Assembly (NCBI RefSeq): GCF_017352115.1
Contig: NZ_CP071448.1
Coordinates: 3,756,001-3,820,000 of the forward strand
Source: Flavobacterium endoglycinae
Lineage (GTDB): Bacteria; Bacteroidota; Bacteroidia; Flavobacteriales; Flavobacteriaceae
Direction of reading: 5' to 3'
DNA: 64,000 bases
Under the pieces are notes generated by a model that saw only the letters and a program-made list of their open reading frames with translations, was not told the DNA's origin and searched no databases. Position 1 is the first letter of the stretch, and every line of letters begins with the position of its first letter. The position numbers and the translations under genes were made by a program. Below are positions 23,538 through 31,869 of this stretch, one piece after another.

Positions 23538-25115
23538 TTATCGAAATTCTGAGAGAAAAAATCCTTTCGAAATGTGTTTAAAGTCTTCAATTTCTTTTGT
23601 GATCCAATTTTCATCGTGACCCAATTCTTTTGCAATTACTCTAGCAGTTTTTTCAGAAACTTCAATTGCAGCTCTGGCATCCAAAAATAATAAACGTACT
23701 CGTCTTGCTAAAACATCATCAATAGTTCTGGCCATTTCATAACGAATTGCCCAAACAACTTCGGCCATTGTAAATTCATGATTAGGATGCAGTTTTTCTT
23801 GTAATTCGGGTTCGTTTTCTTGCAGCTGAAGTATTTTCGAAATATCAGTACCATATATGTACAAGTGATTTTCTCTGTCAATAGGAGTAGTTGGTTTATT
23901 ACCATGAATGGCTAGATGCTGCGTATTGGATAGTTTTTTCGGAAGTTTACCTTTTAATATGGCTTTGTCGATGATATCTTCGGCAATTTTTCGATAAGTA
24001 GTCCATTTTCCTCCTGTAATAGTGATTAATCCAGTTTCAGAAACAATAATTTTATGGCTTCTAGAAACTTCTTTAGTGCTTTTTCCTTCTTCTTTCGGCG
24101 CTGCTAGCGGACGTAATCCTGCAAAAACGGATAGGACATCGCTTCTTGTGGGCTTTTTTGCTAAGAATCGTTGAGCTGTTTCGAGAACAAACTGAATTTC
24201 ACTCTCCAAAGCGATAGGTTCTAAACTTTGTTTTTTAATTAAAGTATCTGTTGTTCCTACTACAACACGATTGTGCCATGGAACTGCAAATAAAACCCTT
24301 CCGTCTTTTGTCTTCGGAATCATCAAAGCATGTTCGCCTGGAAGAAAAGATTTATCAAAAACCAAATGAATTCCCTGACTCGGAACAATATATTTTTTAT
24401 AAACCTTATCGTTTAATTTCATTATGGCATTTGTAAAAACTCCTGTTGCATTTATTACTACAGAACCTTTTATCTCGTAACTGGTTCCAGTTTCCTGATC
24501 GATAGCTTTAATGCCAATAATTTGATTTTTATCGTCTTTTAATAAATTGACAACTTTTACGTAATTTAAAATGCAGGCGTCTTTTTCAACAGCAGTTTGA
24601 GCCAGATTTATGGCTAAACGAGAATCGTCAAATTGTCCGTCATGATAAATAACACCATTTATGAGTCCGTTTTGTTCAACATTCGGAAGCATTTCAATAG
24701 TTTTCTTTTTCGAAAGATATTTTGAACTTCCCAAACTCAAAAAGCCCGATAATAAATCGTAAATTTTTAATCCTATAGTGTAAATAAAACTGCTGAACCA
24801 ATTGTAATTAGGAATAACAAAAGATTGGTTTTTAACTAAATGTCCAGCATTTTGAGCCAATAATCCTCTTTCTCTTAATGCTTCTCTAACCAAGTGTACA
24901 TTTCCTTGCTCTAAATAACGTACACCGCCGTGAACCAATTTGGTACTTCTGCTAGAAGTTCCTTTGGCAAAATCTACGGCTTCAAATAAAACTGTTTTAT
25001 ACCCGCGGCTTGATGCATCAACAGCAGTTCCGAGTCCGCTCGCACCTCCGCCAATTATGATTACGTCCCATTTTTCGGTATTTTGTAGTTTGGATAATTG
25101 TTCAGAGCGATTCAT
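23538..25115 (-). CDS. glpD: FAD-dependent glycerol-3-phosphate dehydrogenase/oxidase
   Basis: This 525-residue flavoprotein of the GlpD/GlpO family has the dinucleotide-binding IIIGGGASGLGTAVDASSRG at residues 20-39. It continues with SSRSTKLVHGGVRYLEQ, the substrate-site ATGVFTNAIMKL region, RVLFAVPWHNRVVVGTTDT and ITGGKWTTYRKIAED, with the C-terminal helical GlpO domain (AIRYEMARTIDDVLARR). It oxidises glycerol 3-phosphate to dihydroxyacetone phosphate at the membrane, passing electrons to quinone. It appears monocistronic, without glpK or glpF nearby. Distinguishing dehydrogenase from H2O2-forming oxidase is not possible by eye, but the phylum normally has the dehydrogenase. Confidence 0.95.
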   Translation of the reverse strand: MNRSEQLSKLQNTEKWDVIIIGGGASGLGTAVDASSRGYKTVLFEAVDFAKGTSSRSTKLVHGGVRYLEQGNVHLVREALRERGLLAQNAGHLVKNQSFVIPNYNWFSSFIYTIGLKIYDLLSGFLSLGSSKYLSKKKTIEMLPNVEQNGLINGVIYHDGQFDDSRLAINLAQTAVEKDACILNYVKVVNLLKDDKNQIIGIKAIDQETGTSYEIKGSVVINATGVFTNAIMKLNDKVYKKYIVPSQGIHLVFDKSFLPGEHALMIPKTKDGRVLFAVPWHNRVVVGTTDTLIKKQSLEPIALESEIQFVLETAQRFLAKKPTRSDVLSVFAGLRPLAAPKEEGKSTKEVSRSHKIIVSETGLITITGGKWTTYRKIAEDIIDKAILKGKLPKKLSNTQHLAIHGNKPTTPIDRENHLYIYGTDISKILQLQENEPELQEKLHPNHEFTMAEVVWAIRYEMARTIDDVLARRVRLLFLDARAAIEVSEKTARVIAKELGHDENWITKEIEDFKHISKGFFLSEFR

Positions 25116-25265
25116 GCTTTATTCTTGGTATTTATTTAGCGGAAATGTTGTTGAAAGCAAACTTAACGAAATGAAATTAAAAATTGATGAAGAAAAGAAA
25201 CAGTTGTTTTTTTGTTTTAGGTTTCAAGTTTCAGGTTTAAAGTTTATGTACTTTGAACCTATTTA

Positions 25266-25384
25266 ACCGCAAAGTGCGCAAGGTTCTTTTTTAAATAAAG
25301 CTTTATATAAAAACACAAAGTTCGCAAAGCTTTGTAAATAAACTTTGCGAACTTTGCGTATACCTTAGCGTGCTTTGCGGTTAA
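25266..25384. repeat. Nested inverted repeat, CGCAAAG family
   Basis: Outer arms AACCGCAAAGTGCGCAAGG and CCTTAGCGTGCTTTGCGGTT enclose inner arms CACAAAGTTCGCAAAG and CTTTGCGAACTTTGCG, making a possible 119-base hairpin between glpD and the YeeE/YedE gene. A half-unit of the same family is at 15065-15132. The preceding 25215-25260 has GTTTCAAGTTTCAGG pieces. Confidence 0.85.
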
Positions 25385-25403
25385 ATCAACTTGAAACAAA
25401 TTA

Positions 25404-25880
25404 TCAATGTGGCAATTTATCTTTAATCAAACCATAAAACCAAGTTCCAGCAATGGCGCTTACTAAAGTAACTACGATTACAGTTGCTCCTGTGCCAATC
25501 TGAGCGAAAAGCGGACCTGGACATGCTCCAGTAATTGCCCATCCAAAACCAAACATTAATCCGCCGTAGATTTGTCCTTTGCTGAAAGTTTTTGGCTGGA
25601 TTTCGATTTTTTCGCCGTCAAGGGTCTTGATATTGAATTTTTTAATCAATTGAACTGAAATTAATCCAACAGCAACTGCGCATCCAATTACACCATACAT
25701 ATGGAATGATTCAAGATGAAACATTTCCTGAATACGAAACCAGCTGATGATTTCTGCTTTTACGAATACAATTCCGAAAAAGATACCTACGATTAAATAT
25801 TTAAGATTTGCAAATGCGTTTTCTTTTTTGTGGCTGGCGTTGATTCCTTCGCCGTCGATATTTTTATTTTCTAAGCTCAT
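25404..25880 (-). CDS. YeeE/YedE family (DUF6691) thiosulfate/sulfur transport protein
   Basis: This 158-residue membrane protein has four hydrophobic segments (about 25-45, 57-75, 105-125 and 133-152). It holds the conserved cysteine motif GWAITGACPGPLFAQIGTG. It is the short half of a split YeeE/YedE transporter; the partner half is the next gene upstream, 10 bp away. YeeE proteins move thiosulfate across the inner membrane through conserved cysteines. The MBL-rhodanese gene upstream supports a role in sulfane sulfur handling. Confidence 0.9.
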   Translation of the reverse strand: MSLENKNIDGEGINASHKKENAFANLKYLIVGIFFGIVFVKAEIISWFRIQEMFHLESFHMYGVIGCAVAVGLISVQLIKKFNIKTLDGEKIEIQPKTFSKGQIYGGLMFGFGWAITGACPGPLFAQIGTGATVIVVTLVSAIAGTWFYGLIKDKLPH

Positions 25881-25890
25881 TATTCAAATT

Positions 25891-26454
25891 TTAAAGTGAA
25901 AGTATATAAGGTAAAATCAAAAGTGACATTACAAAACCGCCAATCATAAAACAGATTGTAGCGACTAACGAAGGCCATTGTAAGTTCGATAATCCCATAA
26001 TCGCGTGTCCGCTGGTGCATCCGCCGGCATAACGAGTTCCGAAACCAACTAAAAATCCACCTACAACCATCATAATAAATCCGCGAAGCGTTAATAAACT
26101 TTCCCAAGAAAATAATTGTGATGGAACTAAACCAGTATGATCTGTAATTCCATAAGTTGCTAATTTCTCTGATAATTCAGGAGCAATTTCTACTGGATTT
26201 GGATTGGTCAAGAAATAAGCTGCAATAAAACCTCCAATGAAAATTCCGAAAACGAAGAATAAATTCCAGCTTTCTTTTTTCCAATCGTATTTAAAAAATG
26301 AAATATTCGAAGGAATACAAGCTGCGCAAATATGACGAAGTGACGAACTTATCCCAAAAGATTTATTCCCGATAATTAATAAAATTGGAACCGTTAATCC
26401 AATCAACGGACCTGCAACATACCAAGGCCAAGGTTCTCTTATAATTTCTAACAT
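25891..26454 (-). CDS. YeeE/YedE family membrane protein, larger half
   Basis: This 187-residue polytopic protein has the diagnostic GTRYAGGCTSGHAIMGLSNLQWPS motif near residues 133-157. An additional Cys pair (HICAACIPSNISFF) lies early in the chain. With the DUF6691 protein encoded 10 bp downstream it forms the two-piece version of YeeE/YedE common in Bacteroidota and Proteobacteria. It likely imports thiosulfate or a related sulfur species. It follows the MBL-rhodanese gene by 89 bp. Confidence 0.92.
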   Translation of the reverse strand: MLEIIREPWPWYVAGPLIGLTVPILLIIGNKSFGISSSLRHICAACIPSNISFFKYDWKKESWNLFFVFGIFIGGFIAAYFLTNPNPVEIAPELSEKLATYGITDHTGLVPSQLFSWESLLTLRGFIMMVVGGFLVGFGTRYAGGCTSGHAIMGLSNLQWPSLVATICFMIGGFVMSLLILPYILSL

Positions 26455-26543
26455 TTTATTTAGGTTCTAAGGTGCAAAGGCTCAAAGGTTCAGAGGTTGC
26501 GACCTTTGTCACTTTGTCTCTCTGAACCTTTGTCTCTTTTAAA

Positions 26544-27959
26544 TTATTTTAATACTTTACTTTGACAAACAAAATCTGATTTTGGAATATTCGTTTTTGA
26601 AATCGCTCCAAAACCACCTTCCACTTCAGAGAAGTTTCTGAAACCTCTTGCTTGAAGGATAGAAGCGGCAATCATACTTCTGTAGCCTCCAGCACAATGG
26701 ATATAAAAATGTTCGTTTGGATTAATATCTTTTACCCAGTCATTAATATAAGCCAAAGGTTTGCTGTAAGCTTCATCAATATGCTCAGCTTCGTATTCTG
26801 TCTCTTTACGAATGTCGACTACTTTATCTTTGCCAAATTCAAATTCATTTGCAAATTGCTCAGCTGTTATTCTATTTACAGTATCAATTTCGAAACCTGT
26901 ATTCTGCCAAGCTTCAAATCCACCATCTAAATGTCCAATAATCGTATCAAAACCAACACGGCTTAAGCGTGTTACGGTTTCTTCCTCCATGCCAAGTGCA
27001 GTAACCAAAATAATGGGTTGTTTTACATTGGCAATTAAAGTTCCAACCCACGGAGCAAAATCTCCATTGATTCCGATATTGATAGACTGCGGAATAAATC
27101 CTTTACTAAAATCGGCTGCACTTCTAGTATCTAAAATTAAAGCACCAGTTTCTTCAGCAATTGCTTCAAATTCTTTTACATTTATAGCTTTCATTCCGTT
27201 GTGCAAAACTGTTTCAAAGCTTTCGTAGCCTTGTTTGTTCATAGCAACGTTCATGCTGAAATAGGCTGGAGGAGGCAATAGTCCGTCTGTTACTTCTTTG
27301 ATGAATTCAGTTTCGGTCATATCAGCGCGCAAAGCATAGTTGGTAGCTTTTTGATTTCCGATTGTTGAAACCGTTTCCTTGCTCATGTTTTTTCCACAAG
27401 CACTTCCCGCACCATGCGCAGGATAAACAATTACGTCATCAGCAAGCGTCATGATTTTGTCTCTTAACGAATGAAATAAAATTCCAGCCAATTGATCTTG
27501 TGTCATTCCAGATGCTTTTTGAGCTAAATCTGGACGACCGACATCACCAATAAACAAAGTGTCGCCAGAGAAAATCGCATGATCTTTTCCGTTTTCGTCG
27601 ATTAATAGAAAAGTTGAGCTTTCCATAGTATGTCCAGGAGTATGCAAAACTTTAATAGTTACTTTTCCGATTTTGAATTCCTGTCCGTCTTTCGCAGAAA
27701 TGCAATCAAATTCGCAGGCAGCATTTGGTCCGTAAACGATTGGTGCTCCGGTTTCTTTGCTTAAATCAACATGTCCCGAAACGAAATCAGCGTGAAAATG
27801 CGTTTCAAAAATATATTTTAATGTAACGCCATCGCGTTCCAAACGATCTAAGTAAGGCTGCGTTTCTCTAAGCGGATCAATAATGGCTGCTTCGCCATTT
27901 GATGTGATATAATATGCACCTTGTGCTAGGCATCCGGTGTAAATTTGCTCTATTTTCAT
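26544..27959 (-). CDS. MBL-fold hydrolase fused to two rhodanese domains
   Basis: This 471-residue protein has a metallo-beta-lactamase domain (1-250), like persulfide dioxygenases, with THFHADFVSGH (54-63), HTPGHT (106-111) and FSGDTLFIGDVGRPDL. In the metal motif HxHxDH the last His is Phe59, with H63 three residues on. Two rhodanese domains follow. The first (about 260-360) has ILVTALG where the catalytic Cys loop should be and so looks inactive. The second (about 370-460) has C422 in FYIHCAGGYRS and looks active. It probably oxidises or transfers sulfane sulfur, with its YeeE/YedE neighbours delivering the substrate. Confidence 0.93.
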   Translation of the reverse strand: MKIEQIYTGCLAQGAYYITSNGEAAIIDPLRETQPYLDRLERDGVTLKYIFETHFHADFVSGHVDLSKETGAPIVYGPNAACEFDCISAKDGQEFKIGKVTIKVLHTPGHTMESSTFLLIDENGKDHAIFSGDTLFIGDVGRPDLAQKASGMTQDQLAGILFHSLRDKIMTLADDVIVYPAHGAGSACGKNMSKETVSTIGNQKATNYALRADMTETEFIKEVTDGLLPPPAYFSMNVAMNKQGYESFETVLHNGMKAINVKEFEAIAEETGALILDTRSAADFSKGFIPQSINIGINGDFAPWVGTLIANVKQPIILVTALGMEEETVTRLSRVGFDTIIGHLDGGFEAWQNTGFEIDTVNRITAEQFANEFEFGKDKVVDIRKETEYEAEHIDEAYSKPLAYINDWVKDINPNEHFYIHCAGGYRSMIAASILQARGFRNFSEVEGGFGAISKTNIPKSDFVCQSKVLK

Positions 27960-27985
27960 GATAGGTATTATAAAATGATGGGATA

Positions 27986-27993
27986 CAAAGGTA
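27986..27993 (-). promoter_or_regulatory. Promoter -7 box of the MBL-rhodanese operon
   Basis: TACCTTTG on the minus strand, 27 bp upstream of the ATG, fits TAnnTTTG. A nearby near-palindrome GTGAC-TAAT-GTTAC at 28016-28029 could bind a Crp/Fnr-type regulator. A Crp/Fnr gene lies at 35168, but the link is only a suggestion. Confidence 0.6.
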
Positions 27994-28066
27994 ACTTTGT
28001 TTTTTAAAAAAATAGGTGACTAATGTTACAGAATTTAGGTTTTTTTGAAAAACATTTGGTGGTTTG

Positions 28067-28087
28067 AACCATATAAGTGATATAAGT
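28067..28087. repeat. CCATATAAGTNATATAAG repeat, copy 1
   Basis: This 21-bp element contains two ATATAAGT units in direct repeat. The reverse complement with one mismatch is at 28960-28980, so the pair flanks the HD-domain gene. A partial ATATGG echo is at 28171-28176. Confidence 0.75.
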
Positions 28088-28219
28088 CCATTTTAGATTG
28101 AGAGCTACTTATATTTACTTTTATTTTAAGCAATATAATAACCTCCAGTTTATAATTACTTTTATTCCTTATATGGTAGAAAAAAATCTTTGTAATTTTA
28201 CGTTTTTCCTAAGATTAAC

Positions 28220-28813
28220 ATGATGAACACACAACACTTATTAGATCAAATTGCTTTTATAAAAGAAATTGATAAAGTAAAATACATTCAGCGCAAAACA
28301 AAATTATTCAACAGCGACAGGTGCGAAAATGACGCAGAACACAGCTGGCATCTGGCTTTAATGGCGATTGTTCTGGCAGAACATTCAAATGAGCCAATTG
28401 ATGTTTTGAAAGTGGTGAAAATGGTCTTAATTCATGATATTGTAGAAATTGATGCTGGTGATGTGTTTATTTATGACACCATAAAAAATCATTCCAATAC
28501 AGATGAAGAACGTTTGGCGGCTAATAGGATTTTTGGTTTACTTCCTAAAAATCAAGCCGAAGAATTCATTTCTATTTGGGAAGAATTTGAAGCTGGAGAA
28601 ACCAACGAAGCCAAATTTGCTAAATCAATGGACAGATTAGAACCTCTGTTACAAAATACTTCCAACAACGGCGGAACTTGGAAAGAGTTTGGAGTGAAAT
28701 ATGAAAAAGTGTACGAAAAGAAAAGCGTCATAAAAGAAGGCTCAAAATCGATTTGGAATTACGCTGAAGGTTTGATTAACGAAAGTGTTGAAAAAGGAAT
28801 TTTGGAGAAATGA
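28220..28813 (+). CDS. HD domain phosphohydrolase (YfbR/HDDC2-like)
   Basis: This 197-residue protein matches the HDDC2/YfbR-type 5'-deoxynucleotidase family. The metal ligands are in NDAEHSWHLALMAIVLAEHS (His near 40) and VLIHDIVEIDAGDVFIYD (HD near 77-78), with a later Asp in KSMDRLEPLLQN. Such enzymes dephosphorylate deoxynucleoside monophosphates in the cytoplasm. The gene is alone, divergent to the MBL-rhodanese gene, and bracketed by CCATATAAGT repeats. Two ATG codons start it; the first is used. Confidence 0.92.
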   Translation: MMNTQHLLDQIAFIKEIDKVKYIQRKTKLFNSDRCENDAEHSWHLALMAIVLAEHSNEPIDVLKVVKMVLIHDIVEIDAGDVFIYDTIKNHSNTDEERLAANRIFGLLPKNQAEEFISIWEEFEAGETNEAKFAKSMDRLEPLLQNTSNNGGTWKEFGVKYEKVYEKKSVIKEGSKSIWNYAEGLINESVEKGILEK

Positions 28814-28840
28814 ATTGAATGAACCATGTTAATTTGTTTA

Positions 28841-28912
28841 CTGCAAGGTTTCTAAAATCTTGCAGGTATTTTTTTAGAACAGCAGATCTACAAGATTTTG
28901 GAAACCTTGCAG
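28841..28912. repeat. CTGCAAGGTTT inverted repeat pair
   Basis: The left arm 28841-28866 and right arm 28888-28912 are reverse complements with two mismatches, and belong to the family at 11948-12029. It lies just after the HD gene and could act as a transcript-end structure, but lacks a strong T-run. Confidence 0.8.
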
Positions 28913-28959
28913 GAGTTAATACGATATGAATATATTTTAATAGCCGAAAATTTATATTT

Positions 28960-28980
28960 ACTTATATAACTTATATGGTT
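28960..28980. repeat. CCATATAAGTNATATAAG repeat, copy 2 (inverted)
   Basis: This is the reverse complement of the element at 28067-28087 with a single mismatch. It lies about 55 bp upstream of the cydA promoter box. Confidence 0.75.
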
Positions 28981-29033
28981 TAAAATTTTAAAAAGAAACT
29001 CTTGTTTTAAGAGGCAGTTCGGGTTCGAATGGT

Positions 29034-29041
29034 TAAATTTG
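29034..29041 (+). promoter_or_regulatory. cydAB promoter -7 box
   Basis: TAAATTTG fits TAnnTTTG, 28 bp before the chosen cydA ATG. It overlaps the TTG at 29039 that would give a longer frame, which argues against that upstream start. No clear -33 element. Confidence 0.6.
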
Positions 29042-29068
29042 TGGAACTTCATAAACAAATTACCACTT

Positions 29069-30415
29069 ATGGAAGAAATGCTCTTTTATGACCGAATGCA
29101 ATTCGCGTTCACCATTACTTTTCATTATCTTTTTCCACAACTTACAATGGGTCTTTCGCTCATCATTGTTTACTTCAAGTGGAAATATCTAAAAACGAAA
29201 AACGAACAATACAATCACGCCACCCATTTCTGGATGAAAATCTTCGCTCTCAATTTTGCAATGGGAGTTGTTACTGGAATTCCAATGGAGTTTCAGTTTG
29301 GAACCAATTGGGCAAAATTCTCCGAATTAACGGGAGGAATTATTGGGCAAACCCTCGCTATGGAAGGAATGTTTTCCTTCTTTCTCGAATCTTCTTTCTT
29401 GGGAATATTTTTATTTGGCGAAAAACTTCTCGGACACAAATGGCATTTTGTAACTGGATTATTAATTATGATCGGTTCCTGGGCCAGCGGATTTTTAATC
29501 ATTGCCACGCATTCCTGGATGCAGAATCCAGTTGGTTATGAAATCTTAGAAAACGGAAAATTTGTATTGAATAATTTTCAAGCATTATTTTTAAATCCTT
29601 GGCTTTGGCCTTCTTATTTGCATAATCAAGCCGCTTCTATGGTAACGAGTTCTTTTGTCGTTGCGGGAATTGGAGCTTTCTATATTCTAAGTAAAAAGAA
29701 CATTTCTTTTGGCAAATTGTTCTTGAAAACAGGAGTTATTTTCGGATTGATTTCGAGTATTGTTGTCGCTGTTCCAACAGGTGATTTACTGGCTAAAAAT
29801 GTCGTAAAATACCAGCCTGTAACTTTTGCCGGAATGGAAGGGATTTTTCATACCGAGAAAAAAGGTTCTGAAATTGTCTTAATTGGACAGCCCGATGTAA
29901 AAGACAAAAAACTAGATAATAAAATCGCCGTTCCTAATATTTTGAGTTTCCTAACTTACGGAAATTGGGATCAGGAAATTAAAGGTTTAGATCAGTTTGA
30001 AGAAGATTTACACCCAACTAATATTTCGGGGTTGTATTATGCCTACCATATTATGGTTGGACTCGGAACTGTTTTTATTGGATTAATGGTGCTTTCACTT
30101 TTTCAATTAATCAGAGGAAAATTATTCCAAACCAAATGGCTATTGTGGTCGCTGATGTTCATGATGCCGTTTCCATATATAGCCAACACCACAGGTTGGT
30201 ACACAGCCGAATTAGGAAGACAGCCTTGGCTGGTTTACAATTTAATGCGAACTGCATCTGGCGCTTCGCCAACCGTTTCTTCTGGAAATACCTTATTTAC
30301 ATTACTTGGTTTTATTGGTTTATACCTTTTACTAGGAATGTTGTTTTTGCTTTTGGTTGGAAAAATTATCAATAAAGGACCGCATCATGTGGAACTTTCA
30401 ACAGAAAAAATATAA
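29069..30415 (+). CDS. cydA: Cytochrome bd ubiquinol oxidase subunit I
   Basis: This protein has 448 residues from ATG 29069 (MEEMLFYDRMQFAFTITFHYLFPQLTMGLS). It is polytopic, with the heme b595 His in the opening segment, the GIPMEFQFGTNWAKFSELTGGIIGQTLAMEGMFSFFLESSFLG core with the conserved Glu residues, and the GRQPWLVYNLMRTA segment near the end. The quinol (Q) loop is short. It is the quinol-oxidising, heme-bearing subunit of the high-affinity O2 reductase used at low oxygen. cydB follows after 2 bp. No CydX-like small gene is visible after cydB. Confidence 0.96.
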   Translation: MEEMLFYDRMQFAFTITFHYLFPQLTMGLSLIIVYFKWKYLKTKNEQYNHATHFWMKIFALNFAMGVVTGIPMEFQFGTNWAKFSELTGGIIGQTLAMEGMFSFFLESSFLGIFLFGEKLLGHKWHFVTGLLIMIGSWASGFLIIATHSWMQNPVGYEILENGKFVLNNFQALFLNPWLWPSYLHNQAASMVTSSFVVAGIGAFYILSKKNISFGKLFLKTGVIFGLISSIVVAVPTGDLLAKNVVKYQPVTFAGMEGIFHTEKKGSEIVLIGQPDVKDKKLDNKIAVPNILSFLTYGNWDQEIKGLDQFEEDLHPTNISGLYYAYHIMVGLGTVFIGLMVLSLFQLIRGKLFQTKWLLWSLMFMMPFPYIANTTGWYTAELGRQPWLVYNLMRTASGASPTVSSGNTLFTLLGFIGLYLLLGMLFLLLVGKIINKGPHHVELSTEKI

Positions 30416-30417
30416 GT

Positions 30418-31494
30418 ATGGAATTTTTTTGGTACGTAGTTTTAATGGGAATTCTGGCTGTTTATCTGGTTTTAGACGGTTATGATTTTGGAGCAGGAAT
30501 TATTCATTTATTTTTTGCCGATACAGAAAGAGATAAAAAAGTAATCACCAATTCGATTGGTCCGTTTTGGGATGCCAATGAAGTTTGGTTGATTGCAGCT
30601 GGAGGCGTTTTGTTTTTTGCATTTCCAACTTTATATGCTTCTTCTTTCAGCGGATTTTATCTGCCTTTGATTATGATTTTATGGCTTTTGATTTTCCGAG
30701 CTATCGGATTAGAGATGCGCGGACAAGTACACAATCATATGTGGGAAGCGATTTGGGATAAAGCCTTCGGAATTGCGAGTTTACTTTTGGCGCTTTTCTT
30801 CGGAATAGCTTTAGGAAATATTGTTCGTGGTGTAAACCTCGGAATGGTTCAAAACGGAGTTTCGACACAAGAACCGCATTTTTTCTTCCTGCCTTTGTGG
30901 AATCCAACTTTTAGTCCGCAGGCAAATGAATTAGGAATTATCGACTGGTTTACGCTTTTCTTAGGAATTGTGAGTGTTGTCGCATTGACGATTCACGGTG
31001 CAAACTGGATTATTTATAAAACAAATTCGGCTTTGAATCCTAAATTGAAAAAAGTAGTTTTTGCTTTGAATATTGTTTTACTGGTTTTGGTTTGTATTTC
31101 ATTACAAGTATGGCATTTTATTGAACCTGAACCTTTTCATAATTTTGTTGAAAATCCAATTCTGTGGTTTTTTCCATTGCTGACATTTATTGGAATTTTA
31201 GGTTTATTTAAAGTTCGTTCGTACAAAAAAGATGGTTACGGATTTCTGTTTTCGACTTTGTTTTTATTGGGAGGATTTGCTTCGACAGCGGTTTCGATTT
31301 TCCCTAATGTTCTGCCTTCAACAAATAAAATAAATCCGTCTTTAACGATTTATAACACTGCCGCTCACGAATACGGATTAAATGCGGGATTGAGCTGGTT
31401 TTTTGTCGCTTTGTTTCTCGTAATTATTTATTTTGTTATTCAATATCGTGTTTTCAGTGGGAAAATGGATGATATTGGATATGGGGAGCATTGA
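30418..31494 (+). CDS. cydB: Cytochrome bd ubiquinol oxidase subunit II
   Basis: This 358-residue polytopic membrane protein matches CydB: MEFFWYVVLMGILAVYLVLDGYDFGAGI at the start, TNSIGPFWDANEVWLIAAGGVLFFAFP, IFRAIGLEMRGQV, ALTIHGANWIIYKT and a terminal NAGLSWFFVALFLVIIYFVIQYR segment. It is the structural partner of CydA, directly downstream. A hairpin terminator follows at 31624. Confidence 0.96.
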   Translation: MEFFWYVVLMGILAVYLVLDGYDFGAGIIHLFFADTERDKKVITNSIGPFWDANEVWLIAAGGVLFFAFPTLYASSFSGFYLPLIMILWLLIFRAIGLEMRGQVHNHMWEAIWDKAFGIASLLLALFFGIALGNIVRGVNLGMVQNGVSTQEPHFFFLPLWNPTFSPQANELGIIDWFTLFLGIVSVVALTIHGANWIIYKTNSALNPKLKKVVFALNIVLLVLVCISLQVWHFIEPEPFHNFVENPILWFFPLLTFIGILGLFKVRSYKKDGYGFLFSTLFLLGGFASTAVSIFPNVLPSTNKINPSLTIYNTAAHEYGLNAGLSWFFVALFLVIIYFVIQYRVFSGKMDDIGYGEH

Positions 31495-31500
31495 TTATTT

Positions 31501-31680
31501 TTGATAGCCACGAATTGCTTCGCCTATTCGCTGTCGCTCGAGTCACGAATTTTTATTTTGAGTTGAATGAATTCTGAATATTGTGACTTTAAATTGCACG
31601 AATTTTAATTATAGATTCAATTGCCTCCAGCTTTAGCTGGAGGTTTTTTATTAGGTTTAAACTTGGCTTTAGCCAAACTT
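31501..31680. repeat. Repeat-filled spacer after cydB
   Basis: 31505-31555 has a broken copy of the CCACGAATT family interrupted by TGCTTCGCC...CTCGAGTCACGAATT. 31615-31680 is a unit also present at 32302-32365: AATTGCCTCCAGCTTTAGC hairpin, T-run, then TTGGCTTTAGCCAAA. The stretch 31681-31857 is AT-rich and I see no gene in it. Confidence 0.75.
31624..31649 (+). terminator. cydAB terminator within repeat unit
   Basis: An eight-pair stem CCTCCAGC-TTTA-GCTGGAGG is followed by TTTTTT. It is the first part of the repeat unit shared with 32302-32365. Confidence 0.85.
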
Positions 31681-31857
31681 TACAATTTTGATTTAAGAGT
31701 AGTTATTTTCGTATTTTTTAATAGTTTTTAAATATATAAAAAGCGTATTTTTGTTTGATAAATGCAAAACTTGCAAGCGAAAAAAACATCAGTAAACTGT
31801 AGTGTACCAATCTGGTTTGTAATTTACTAATTGAGTGATTTTTTCGGGAATTTTAAA

Positions 31858-31865
31858 TACCTTTG
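31858..31865 (+). promoter_or_regulatory. Promoter box directly before the XRE gene
   Basis: TACCTTTG ends 4 bp before the ATG at 31870, with a TTG at 31831 24 bp upstream. Transcription would start at or within a few bases of the start codon, suggesting a leaderless mRNA. Confidence 0.6.
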
Positions 31866-31869
31866 AATT

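Noticed and set aside
26812..27228. 138-codon antisense frame inside the MBL-rhodanese gene
   Set aside because: Shadow of the coding strand; no domain, start signal or promoter.
29179..29541. 120-codon frame in another register inside cydA
   Set aside because: It lies within the conserved cydA coding sequence and has an aromatic-rich random composition.
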